Assembly (NCBI RefSeq): GCF_938031315.1
Contig: NZ_CALHHT010000392.1
Coordinates: 1-13,957, forward strand
Source: an uncultured Campylobacter sp.
GTDB taxonomy: Bacteria > Campylobacterota > Campylobacteria > Campylobacterales > Campylobacteraceae
Length of the DNA: 13,957 nucleotides
Reading direction: 5' to 3'
Shown one piece after another: positions 8,817-13,957 of the stretch. The notes beneath the pieces are model-generated. The model saw nothing but the letters and a program-made list of their open reading frames with translations, searched no databases and was not told the origin of the DNA. Position 1 is the stretch's first letter, and every line of letters begins with the position of its first letter. The translations under genes and the position numbers were made by a program.

Positions 8817-9134
8817 ATGCAGATAGATCACAACGATATTTTGGAATTTCATAAATATTTTAGCAAAATCAGCCACAGCAAAGGTCGCATCCGTATCCGC
8901 GTAAGCCCCAAAATAAGGGAGTTGCGAGATAGCGTGAGCGAGGAGAGCCTAAAGGCCAAAATCGCCGCGATTCGCGGGATAAAAGAGTATAAATTTAACT
9001 CTCTAATCGGCTCGCTGACGATTCATTACGACGAAAATATTTTTCCGATGCACCTTTGGGAGCAGTTTTTAAGCGGCATCAGTTCGCCTGAGCTAATAGC
9101 GCTTGTAAATTCCAATATAGAGGCGATTTCTTGA
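8817..9134 (+). CDS. Stand-alone HMA2-like domain protein, paralogue of the ATPase N-terminus
   Basis: A 105-residue soluble protein and the first gene of the iron/metal cluster. It carries one ferredoxin-like (HMA_2-type) domain: SHSKGRIRIRVS (His20; Arg24, Arg26, Arg28) for strand one, then IRGIKEYKFNSLIGSLTIHYDE (52-73). The second part aligns with residues 36-57 of the downstream P-type ATPase (LEGVTEARFNAKIGSLILKLDE), and HETKSRLRLKIV there matches its first strand. There is no Cys at all, so it cannot act as a CxxC copper chaperone. It could dock on the ATPase or bind an anionic ligand. The start ATG has TAAGGA at 8806-8811. A weak -10 (TATCAT, 8787-8792) is possible in the 65-base gap after mogA. 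The stop overlaps the next gene by four bases. Confidence 0.75.
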   Translation: MQIDHNDILEFHKYFSKISHSKGRIRIRVSPKIRELRDSVSEESLKAKIAAIRGIKEYKFNSLIGSLTIHYDENIFPMHLWEQFLSGISSPELIALVNSNIEAIS

Positions 9135-9742
9135 GCGAAGAAGCATTGCGTAGCACTAAAAAATCGCGCAAAATTTCTAATAAATCTCGGAATTTAAATG
9201 AGGCGCAAATTGCAGATATTGCTCTTTTGCTCGAAAAAGAGGCACAAATTTTTCAGTTTTATTCGCTGGGCGCAGTTAAATTTCAAGATAAAAAGCTAGG
9301 AGAAATTCTATCTTTACGAGCTGGATTACTTGAGCGGATGCTAGACTTTGCAAATTCTTGCGGGCTTGGCGCTATGCCTCCTGAAAATAGCAGTGAGGCA
9401 CTGGTTGCAAAAGGTATGAATGAGTTTTTGGCTTCGGCGCTTTTGATAGAAAAAAGCTCTATGATGTTTTATGACAATCTAATTAATTCGTGCAAGAACG
9501 CGCAATTTAAAGAGCTGCTGTATAAAGCGCAGGCGGTTTCGTATAATGAAATTTTGCCGATTCTTAAGGAATTGAATTCTAAATACGAGGCTGATTTAAA
9601 TTCTTTGAATTTCACTGATTTATTAAACGAAATTTTTAAAAATCCACAGGAATTAGAGCGGATATTTCAAAAATACGATTTGCAAAATATTTTAAATAGC
9701 GCATTTTCCAATTTAATTAAAGGAATTTTGCAGAAAAATTAA
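9131..9742 (+). CDS. Ferritin-like four-helix protein with degenerate metal site
   Basis: A 203-residue helical protein. After a basic 25-residue start, four helices of ferritin/rubrerythrin style can be drawn: about 26-50 (EKEAQIFQFYSLGA, Glu37 and Tyr44), 53-78, 90-121 (LLIEKSSMMFYDNL, Glu107 and Tyr114) and 124-150. An extra C-terminal helical part (160-200) follows. In active members helices 2 and 4 carry ExxH; here these positions read like AGLLE and SYNE, so the His ligands are missing. It may be a structural or partner protein rather than a di-iron oxidase. The start is a TTG at 9131 overlapping the previous TGA, with AGAGG at 9119-9123; no other start lies near. The gene appears more AT-rich than its neighbours. 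Assignment to the superfamily rests on pattern only. Confidence 0.55.
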   Translation: MSEEALRSTKKSRKISNKSRNLNEAQIADIALLLEKEAQIFQFYSLGAVKFQDKKLGEILSLRAGLLERMLDFANSCGLGAMPPENSSEALVAKGMNEFLASALLIEKSSMMFYDNLINSCKNAQFKELLYKAQAVSYNEILPILKELNSKYEADLNSLNFTDLLNEIFKNPQELERIFQKYDLQNILNSAFSNLIKGILQKN

Positions 9743-9769
9743 ATTAGGATTGCAAAAATCTAAAAAAGT

Positions 9770-9778
9770 TGCTATAAT
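9770..9778 (+). promoter_or_regulatory. Extended -10 promoter P1 for the ATPase cluster
   Basis: TGCTATAAT is an extended -10 with a perfect TATAAT at 9773-9778, 60 bases before the ATG at 9838. With the second box at 9812 it suggests tandem promoters inside the cluster. Confidence 0.55.
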
Positions 9779-9791
9779 ATCAAAATCTATG

Positions 9792-9813
9792 TAAAGTTGA
9801 TAAAATGACTTTA
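9792..9813. promoter_or_regulatory. Inverted repeat, candidate operator
   Basis: TAAAGT (9792-9797) and ACTTTA (9808-9813) form a perfect 6-base inverted repeat around a 10-base spacer. It lies just downstream of P1 and overlaps the second -10 box, where a bound repressor would block both. It includes GATAAAATGA, which resembles a Fur half-site, but the match to the 19-base Fur consensus is only about 9 of 19. Confidence 0.35.
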
Positions 9814-9817
9814 TAAT
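9812..9817 (+). promoter_or_regulatory. Second -10 box P2 for the ATPase cluster
   Basis: A second perfect TATAAT, 20 bases before the ATG at 9838, with AAGGAG at 9826-9831. Its start site would fall very close to the ribosome site, leaving a very short leader. It overlaps the inverted repeat. Confidence 0.45.
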
Positions 9818-9837
9818 CTTAACACAAGGAGAATGAA

Positions 9838-10329
9838 ATGCCGATCCCATTTCTAGCAGGTTTTGCGCTTGGTTGCGCGGCGGTTTACGCTTATAACAAT
9901 CGAGATAAAATCAAAGAAGGTGCGAATAAAATCGTAAGTAGCAAAAGCGTCGAGGAGCTAAAAAATAGCGTCAAAGGCGGAGCAGAAAAATTAAGCAAAA
10001 AATCAAAAGAAATTTTTGCGGAAGCCAAAGAAGGCTTAGACGATGTTGCCGAAGCTGTAAAAAGCAAAAGAAAGTCTGGTAGTAAAAAAGCTGCGACAAG
10101 TAGCACTAGCACTGAAACTAGCACTGCAAAAAAAACTAGAAAAAAACCGGGACCAAAACCGGGATTTAAAAGAACTAAAAAATCCACTGCGAGCGCTAAG
10201 ACGGGCGAAACACCGGCAGGTGAGACATCCGCAGCATCTACTACTCCACTTAATATCCCGCAGATCGTAAAAATGGACGATAATTCTTCGGCTAAATTTA
10301 CGTCCGCAGACGATAAATCAGAAAAATAG
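9838..10329 (+). CDS. Single-pass membrane protein with Lys/Ser/Thr-rich tail (YtxH/MamD-like style)
   Basis: I do not recognise this as a named family. It has 163 residues. Residues 4-19 are a short glycine-containing membrane helix with FLAGFALGCAAVY (5-17). Residues 21-77 form a charged amphipathic helix (KIKEGANKIV..., with AEAKEGLDDVAEAVKSK). Residues 78-163 are low-complexity Lys, Ser, Thr and Ala, holding RKKPGPKPGFKR (101-112) with an AT-hook-like look. The anchor motif recurs in the protein at 10633. The tail is strongly basic up to about 121, then acidic at the end. In ferrosome and magnetosome systems small anchored proteins with charged tails organise the membrane or mineral; that role here is inference. 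The start has a strong AAGGAG at 9826-9831 and its own promoters. An eight-base gap precedes the next gene. Confidence 0.7.
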   Translation: MPIPFLAGFALGCAAVYAYNNRDKIKEGANKIVSSKSVEELKNSVKGGAEKLSKKSKEIFAEAKEGLDDVAEAVKSKRKSGSKKAATSSTSTETSTAKKTRKKPGPKPGFKRTKKSTASAKTGETPAGETSAASTTPLNIPQIVKMDDNSSAKFTSADDKSEK

Positions 10330-10337
10330 AGGCCTAA

Positions 10338-10640
10338 ATGAATAGATCACTTACGACACAGCGTTCTCCGCTGGATCACGTTTTAAGCGGCGCTATAGCG
10401 GGGGCGATCGGCGGTTGCGCCGTAGAGCTTGTTAAAGCAAAAGAAGGCAAAAGCAAATCTAAAGCGATTCGAGATGCGCTGGATATTGCGCTAAGCGGCG
10501 GTATCATCGGCGGCGGCGCGATTTACAGCGCAAATAAGCTCGTACAAGGCGAGTATCTACGCGCAGCGGCAGGCGTCGCAGTATGCGTAGGCGCGCTCAT
10601 TGCGGGTAGAAATTTTATTCTTAAGGTAGGCAATGAGTAA
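10338..10640 (+). CDS. Small glycine-zipper membrane protein
   Basis: A 100-residue protein with three hydrophobic stretches, at about 14-31, 48-66 and 74-94. They are rich in Gly and Ala: LSGAIAGAIGGCAVE (16-30), LSGGIIGGGAIY (52-63), AAAGVAVCVGALIAG (76-90). GxxxG-type spacing suggests close helix packing or oligomers. A basic loop (KAKEGKSKSK, 33-42) joins the first two. The style recalls magnetosome MamC/Mms13-type or Gly-zipper proteins, but I cannot show homology. It lies eight bases after the preceding gene with AGAGG at 10328-10332, and its stop overlaps the next start by eight bases. Co-expression with the ATPase is therefore very likely. Confidence 0.7.
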   Translation: MNRSLTTQRSPLDHVLSGAIAGAIGGCAVELVKAKEGKSKSKAIRDALDIALSGGIIGGGAIYSANKLVQGEYLRAAAGVAVCVGALIAGRNFILKVGNE

Positions 10641-11118
10641 TCCGTATATCACAAAAAAAGATTTGAAAGAAATTCTAGACGATTACGATTTTGGTGACAA
10701 CAAATATGCTAGCAGCTCTGCGGGTAGCTTTGCCGGCGATGAAAAGCTCGGCGGTTGGGCTAAATGGATAAACGAGCGGGTAAATTCTGCACCTTTTAAT
10801 AGCTCAGCCTCCGACAATGGCTCGGATAGTAAAAATTCCGCCGCTCAAAGCTCAAGAGATGTAAATTCTACTCAGGGCTCCGCTTTCGGTGGAATTTTTA
10901 ATTCCTTAGGTGGCAGGCAAAACGCGAACGGCTTATTCGGTAGCAACTCATTTATCACAGGCATCGTTCTGGGGGCCGCAGCGACCTATTTTCTCACCGA
11001 CGAAAACGCGCAAAAAAAGCTTTTTAAGCTCATCGCAAAGGGCACTGAGATGTTTCAGATGGGCATTGAAGAGATGAAGGAGCGATTCGAAGACGCCAAG
11101 GCAGAGATGCAAGAGTAG
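10633..11118 (+). CDS. YtxH-like single-pass protein with Ser/Asn/Gly-rich N-terminus
   Basis: A 161-residue protein. Residues 1-50 are polar with a short conserved-looking start (NPYITKKDLKEILDDYDF). Residues 51-105 are low-complexity Ser, Asn and Gly. Residues 106-121 are a membrane helix (SFITGIVLGAAATYFL) followed by TDENAQKKLFKLIAKG and an amphipathic, charged C-terminal helix to residue 161. The helix-then-charged-segment pattern is YtxH-like. FITGIVLGAAATY (107-119) matches FLAGFALGCAAVY of the 9838 product at all fixed positions. The function is unknown; a scaffold or adaptor for the ATPase three bases downstream is plausible. The start ATG has AAGG at 10623-10626 inside the end of the previous gene. 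Confidence 0.7.
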   Translation: MSNPYITKKDLKEILDDYDFGDNKYASSSAGSFAGDEKLGGWAKWINERVNSAPFNSSASDNGSDSKNSAAQSSRDVNSTQGSAFGGIFNSLGGRQNANGLFGSNSFITGIVLGAAATYFLTDENAQKKLFKLIAKGTEMFQMGIEEMKERFEDAKAEMQE

Positions 11119-11121
11119 TTT

Positions 11122-13203
11122 ATGCAAAATTTTAAAATTTTACATGAGACTAAATCCAGGCTGCGGCTAAAAATCGTCGGTTTTAGAGATATCGATGCGA
11201 GCGCACTACGAGAAGCAGCTGCTAGGCTTGAGGGCGTAACGGAAGCTAGATTTAACGCTAAAATCGGCTCTTTGATCCTTAAGCTTGACGAGGGTGCGAA
11301 TAAGACAGGAATTCTAAAGCAACTTGAAGTTTTAAATTTAAGCGAATTAAAATCAATTATCCCCGCTAACCATAAAAATTTGCCGAGCAAAAACGAATTT
11401 ATCTTAGCGCTTTTTGCGTTGGGCGGAAATTTAATCTTTCGCACTTCGCCTTTAGCGCGCGCATTTAGCATCGTGGCGTGCATGCCTATCTTAAAAGAGG
11501 GCATTAAAGAAAGCTTTCGTCACGGGCTTACTTCAAAGGGCTTGGAGGCTGCTGCTGTGGGGATTTCGCTCGCTCGCGGCGATGTATTTGCCGCAAACAG
11601 CACCAACGCTATGCTTGCTCTTGGCGAATATATGGAGGAGAGCACCGTTTATAAAAGCGACGATCTTATCCGTGAGCTCGCTCGCCCGGATATTGCCGAG
11701 GCGTGGGTCGAGATAGATCAAGACGGCAAAAAGACCGAGGTCAAAATCGCCACTTCTAAGCTAAAGGTAGGCGACATCGTGGTCGTGGGCGCAGGCGATG
11801 TCATAGCCGTGGATGGGCACGTTGTAAGCGGCGAAGCGATGATAAATCAAGCCAATATGACGGGCGAATCGGTTGCGGTGAAAAAATCTCGCGGCGATAG
11901 CGTGCTAAGCGGCACGATCGTGGAGGAGGGCAGGATCCGTATCTGGGCGGAAAATGTCGGCGAAAACACCTCCACGCAGCGTATCAAGCACTATATCACG
12001 GCATCTCTTAACGAGCGCTCCAGCATCGGCATGCATACGACCCACCTAGCCGACAAGCTCGTGCCGGTAACCTTCGGGCTTGCGGGCGTGTCCTATCTGA
12101 TAAATCGAAATTTTATGAGCGTAGCTTCGGTGCTGCAGGCAGATTACTCTTGCGCGCTTAAGCTGCCTACGCCGGTTGCTTTTAAGTCAAGCATTTCAAA
12201 GGCGGGCAAAAACGGGATTTTGATCAAAGGCGCCAAGGCCCTTGAGTCGCTTGCGAGCGCCGACACCTTCGTATTTGATAAGACGGGCACGCTTACGTAC
12301 GGCAACCTGGAGGTCGCCGAGATCATATCGTTTGACGAAAGCTTTAGCAAAAACGATATTTTAAATTTAACCGCGAGCGCCGAGGAGCATTACTTTCACC
12401 CCGTAGCCGAGGCGATCGTGGACGCGGCTAAAAAGCACGGCTTTATCCACAAACACCACGACGAGGTGGAATTCGTCGTCGCTCACGGCGTAAAGACCAG
12501 CATCGAGGGCAAAAAGCTCATCATCGGCTCGCGCCACTTCCTGGAGGATGACGAGATGATCTCGTTTGCGGCGCACGAAGAGACCATTGATCTTGCGATG
12601 CAAAAGGGGCTCACGCTGCTTTACATAGCATTTGACGGCAGACTTTTGGGCGTCATCGGGCTTAGAGACGAGGTGCGCGCAAACGCCCGCACCGTCATCG
12701 CTAGGCTCCGCGAGCTAGGCGTAGGGCAGATCGTCATGCTCAGCGGCGACGTGAAATCAAAAGCCCGCGCTGTAGCCAAAAAGCTCGGCGTAGATCGCTA
12801 TTACGGCGAGCTACTGCCGACGCAAAAGACCGAAATTTTAGAGCAGTTAAAAGCCGAGGGGCGAAAGGTGGTCTTCGTGGGTGACGGCATAAACGATGCG
12901 CCGAGCCTGATGAAGGCGGACATCGGCATCAGCATGCTAAACGGCGCAGAGATCGCCAAGGCTTCCGCGCAGATCGGGCTTTTGAAAAATGACATAGAGG
13001 GCGTCGCGCAGGTAAAGGCGCTGGCTAACGACACGTTGCGGCTCGTAAATCGAAATTTCAACGCCACCGTGGGGATAAATTCGATCATTTTATTTTTGGC
13101 GACCTTCGGCGCGCTAAGTCCCGTAGCTACGGCGCTGCTGCACAACGGCACGACGATAGGTCTTCTACTAAATTCCATTAAAGGGGTAAAATTTGAGCAT
13201 TGA
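11122..13203 (+). CDS. P1B-type metal-transporting ATPase, FezB-like
   Basis: A 693-residue P-type ATPase. Residues 1-75 are a Cys-free HMA2-like domain with HETKSRLRLKIV (Arg13, Arg15, Lys17). Membrane helices lie between about 90 and 170; the actuator domain carries MTGES (TGE, 247-249). The metal-site helix reads DYSCALKLPTP (341-351), so the usual Cys-Pro-Cys is Tyr-Ser-Cys344. The phosphorylated Asp386 is in FDKTGTLTYG, the HP motif is His426-Pro427, and GDGINDAP is 587-594. Two last helices end in LLLNSIKGVKF. All catalytic motifs are intact, so it should be active. The Cys-free N-domain and altered site argue against Cu+, Zn2+ or Cd2+ export and fit the group (called P1B-6 in the ferrosome literature) that loads iron into ferrosomes. 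The substrate is inferred, not shown. The stop overlaps the next gene. Confidence 0.9.
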   Translation: MQNFKILHETKSRLRLKIVGFRDIDASALREAAARLEGVTEARFNAKIGSLILKLDEGANKTGILKQLEVLNLSELKSIIPANHKNLPSKNEFILALFALGGNLIFRTSPLARAFSIVACMPILKEGIKESFRHGLTSKGLEAAAVGISLARGDVFAANSTNAMLALGEYMEESTVYKSDDLIRELARPDIAEAWVEIDQDGKKTEVKIATSKLKVGDIVVVGAGDVIAVDGHVVSGEAMINQANMTGESVAVKKSRGDSVLSGTIVEEGRIRIWAENVGENTSTQRIKHYITASLNERSSIGMHTTHLADKLVPVTFGLAGVSYLINRNFMSVASVLQADYSCALKLPTPVAFKSSISKAGKNGILIKGAKALESLASADTFVFDKTGTLTYGNLEVAEIISFDESFSKNDILNLTASAEEHYFHPVAEAIVDAAKKHGFIHKHHDEVEFVVAHGVKTSIEGKKLIIGSRHFLEDDEMISFAAHEETIDLAMQKGLTLLYIAFDGRLLGVIGLRDEVRANARTVIARLRELGVGQIVMLSGDVKSKARAVAKKLGVDRYYGELLPTQKTEILEQLKAEGRKVVFVGDGINDAPSLMKADIGISMLNGAEIAKASAQIGLLKNDIEGVAQVKALANDTLRLVNRNFNATVGINSIILFLATFGALSPVATALLHNGTTIGLLLNSIKGVKFEH

Positions 13204-13549
13204 AGATAAAATTTTGGATCTAAACTTTCAGCGCAAAGCGGCTAAAACGGCGCTTGGAGTGAGTATGGGTATCACGGCCCTAACCGCGCTAAATATGAAC
13301 TCGCGCATGTCGCAGCTGCATAAAATTTCGGGGCTAGTGATGCTTGCTAGCGCGATCTGGCACGCTGGTCTTTACGGCTCGCCGTACAGCGAGTTTTTAC
13401 AAAATAGAAAAGCAAAGAGCAGGGGCAGAAAGAGATCCGTAGCAAATTTAGTCTTGGAAAATCTGCCGGACGGCAAAAGTACGTCAGTCAGTAAAAAGCA
13501 CGCCCCCAAAAAGAAAGCCTCGCGCGCGCAAAAGCGCCTAGCGGCATAG
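13193..13549 (+). CDS. Small membrane protein with His-x13-His helix and basic tail
   Basis: A 118-residue protein, last in the cluster. Residues 16-34 may be a first hydrophobic helix (KTALGVSMGITALTALNM). Residues 43-61 are a second helix, HKISGLVMLASAIWHAGLY, with His43 and His57 14 apart, hence on one face; this spacing is seen in DUF4405/cytochrome b-type heme helices. Residues 70-118 are strongly basic (NRKAKSRGRKRS, KKHAPKKKASRAQKR), giving a second lysine-rich tail in this cluster. The start is a TTG at 13193 inside the end of the ATPase gene, with AAGGGG at 13181-13186; overlap is 11 bases, implying coupling. The family is not recognised with certainty. Whether it binds heme or simply anchors a cationic tail is open. 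Confidence 0.65.
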   Translation: MSIEDKILDLNFQRKAAKTALGVSMGITALTALNMNSRMSQLHKISGLVMLASAIWHAGLYGSPYSEFLQNRKAKSRGRKRSVANLVLENLPDGKSTSVSKKHAPKKKASRAQKRLAA

Positions 13550-13555
13550 TGCGTC

Positions 13556-13591
13556 GCGGCTTTAAAGTGCAAAGATAAACTCTAAAGCCGC
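13556..13591 (+). terminator. Terminator of the ATPase cluster
   Basis: GCGGCTTTA (13556-13564) pairs perfectly with TAAAGCCGC (13583-13591). AGT/ACT adds three pairs inside after one A-C mismatch. It starts six bases after the last stop codon and is followed by TAAATTTCTTT. Position and stem strength support a rho-independent terminator, though the T-run is broken. Confidence 0.7.
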
Positions 13592-13624
13592 TAAATTTCT
13601 TTAAACGCAGTTGCCGAATGAAAT

Positions 13625-13657
13625 GTCGTAAGCGGTGAAATTTGCGCCGTTTGCGAC
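13625..13657. repeat. Second intergenic hairpin
   Basis: GTCGTAAGCGG (13625-13635) pairs with CCGTTTGCGAC (13647-13657): 11 pairs including two G-U on the plus strand, with an 11-base loop. No T-run follows on either strand. A TATAAT lies at 13663-13668 just after. It could be a backup terminator, an RNA structure or a protein site. The rest of 13550-13810 is AT-rich with no gene seen. Confidence 0.4.
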
Positions 13658-13780
13658 TAATTTATAATCAATAATCTCTCACTTCGTAAATTTAAACGAT
13701 ATTTGTATTTTTAAATTATACGAGCAAAGTTCCGTTTGTAAAATTTTGTCTAATTTATTATTTTTTTATCTATTTATCAC

Positions 13781-13786
13781 TACAAT
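13781..13786 (+). promoter_or_regulatory. Probable -10 box for the 13811 gene
   Basis: TACAAT lies 24 bases before the ATG at 13811, after a long T-rich periodic stretch (13743-13776) typical of Campylobacter sigma70 promoters. A TATAAT at 13663-13668 is an alternative that would give a leader of about 140 bases. Confidence 0.5.
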
Positions 13787-13810
13787 TGCATAAAATTTTA
13801 AGGAGAGACG

Positions 13811-13957
13811 ATGAAATTAGTTTTATTGTTTTCAGTATTGGTTAGTCTTGCTTTGGGACTTGATTGCAGCGCCAAGACCTATTGCTCGCATTTTAGCAGC
13901 TGCGAAGAAGCGATGCAATATTTACGTGAGTGCGGTAGAGCGCAGGAAGGCGGCACT
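13811..13957 (+). CDS. Secreted Cys-rich Excalibur-like protein, N-terminal fragment
   Basis: The frame starts at ATG 13811 with AAGGAG at 13800-13805 and stays open to the window end (49 residues visible). Residues 1-16 (MKLVLLFSVLVSLALG) are a signal peptide. The mature start then has Cys at 19, 25, 31 and 42 in the pattern CSAKTYCSHFSSCEEAMQYL, followed by RECG. This fits the small periplasmic Excalibur-type domain found alone or after nuclease domains, which usually ends in a calcium-binding DGDGIPCE, here beyond the edge. The four Cys probably form disulfides after export. It has its own promoter and lies behind the cluster terminator, so it is likely a separate unit. Confidence 0.6.
   Translation, partial: MKLVLLFSVLVSLALGLDCSAKTYCSHFSSCEEAMQYLRECGRAQEGGT

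Noticed and set aside
9800..9818. Fur box between the cluster promoters
   Set aside because: GATAA at the left matches, but only about 9 of 19 positions fit the classic consensus, which is near background in AT-rich DNA. Kept only as an inverted repeat.
10138..10176. AT-hook DNA-binding protein
   Set aside because: KPGPKPG lacks the GRP core of true AT-hooks and sits in low-complexity Lys-rich sequence, so no specific DNA-binding call is made.
9891..10187. Minus-strand open frame encoding a hydrophobic Leu/Phe-rich peptide
   Set aside because: It is the reverse of the Lys-rich 9838 gene; AAA and AAG codons read backward give Leu and Phe. No ribosome site is evident, and the plus-strand gene has a strong promoter and ribosome site.
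11055..11504. Minus-strand 149-residue open frame over the ATPase start
   Set aside because: It lies opposite the well-supported ATPase N-domain and membrane helices and has no recognisable motif or upstream signals.
11122..13203. Copper exporter CopA or zinc exporter ZntA
   Set aside because: There is no CxxC in the N-domain and no CPC in the membrane; the surrounding genes do not include copper or zinc regulators or chaperones.

Overview
The window looks like chromosome of an oral- or gut-type Campylobacter of the higher-GC group (C. gracilis, C. rectus or C. showae type; by eye mid-40s %GC). Three things suggest this: AAATTT-rich codon and spacer use, short AT-rich promoters with TATAAT or TACAAT boxes and little -35 signal, and the order aroB - mscS-like - mtaB - FtsH-like AAA ATPase, which as I recall matches C. 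jejuni Cj1008c to Cj1005c. The species cannot be fixed from the sequence. Every gene I support is on the plus strand.

Layout. 1-717 is the C-terminal end of a TonB-dependent siderophore receptor. 718-1009 is a spacer with a hairpin (820-858) and a promoter. 1010-8751 is a tightly packed housekeeping block: a soluble RCK/TrkA-domain protein, aroB, an MscS-family channel, mtaB, an FtsH-like membrane AAA ATPase whose HEXXH protease site is destroyed, and mogA. 8817-13549 is an accessory block of seven small or medium genes around a P1B-type ATPase. 13550-13810 is a spacer with two hairpins and a promoter. 13811-13957 is the start of a secreted Cys-rich (Excalibur-like) protein cut by the window end.

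The 8817-13549 block is the main item. In order it encodes: a stand-alone HMA2-like domain with an R-x-R-x-R strand and no cysteines; a ferritin-like four-helix protein with degraded metal ligands; a single-pass protein with a long Lys/Ser/Thr/Ala tail; a glycine-zipper membrane protein; a second single-pass protein sharing the FxxGxxLGxAAxY anchor; a P1B-type ATPase whose CPC site reads Tyr-Ser-Cys and whose N-terminus is a paralogue of the first gene; and a small membrane protein with a His-x13-His helix and a basic tail. This architecture (Cys-free R-x-R N-domain ATPase plus small membrane proteins) resembles the ferrosome (fez) systems of Desulfovibrio magneticus, Rhodopseudomonas, Shewanella and Clostridioides difficile, where the ATPase loads iron into membrane-bounded, iron- and phosphate-rich granules. 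My working hypothesis is a Campylobacter ferrosome-like iron-storage operon. The ATPase supplies transport, the glycine-zipper and YtxH-like proteins shape or scaffold the membrane, and the lysine-rich tails may bind phosphate or polyphosphate. The family calls are strong for the ATPase; the organelle role is inference.
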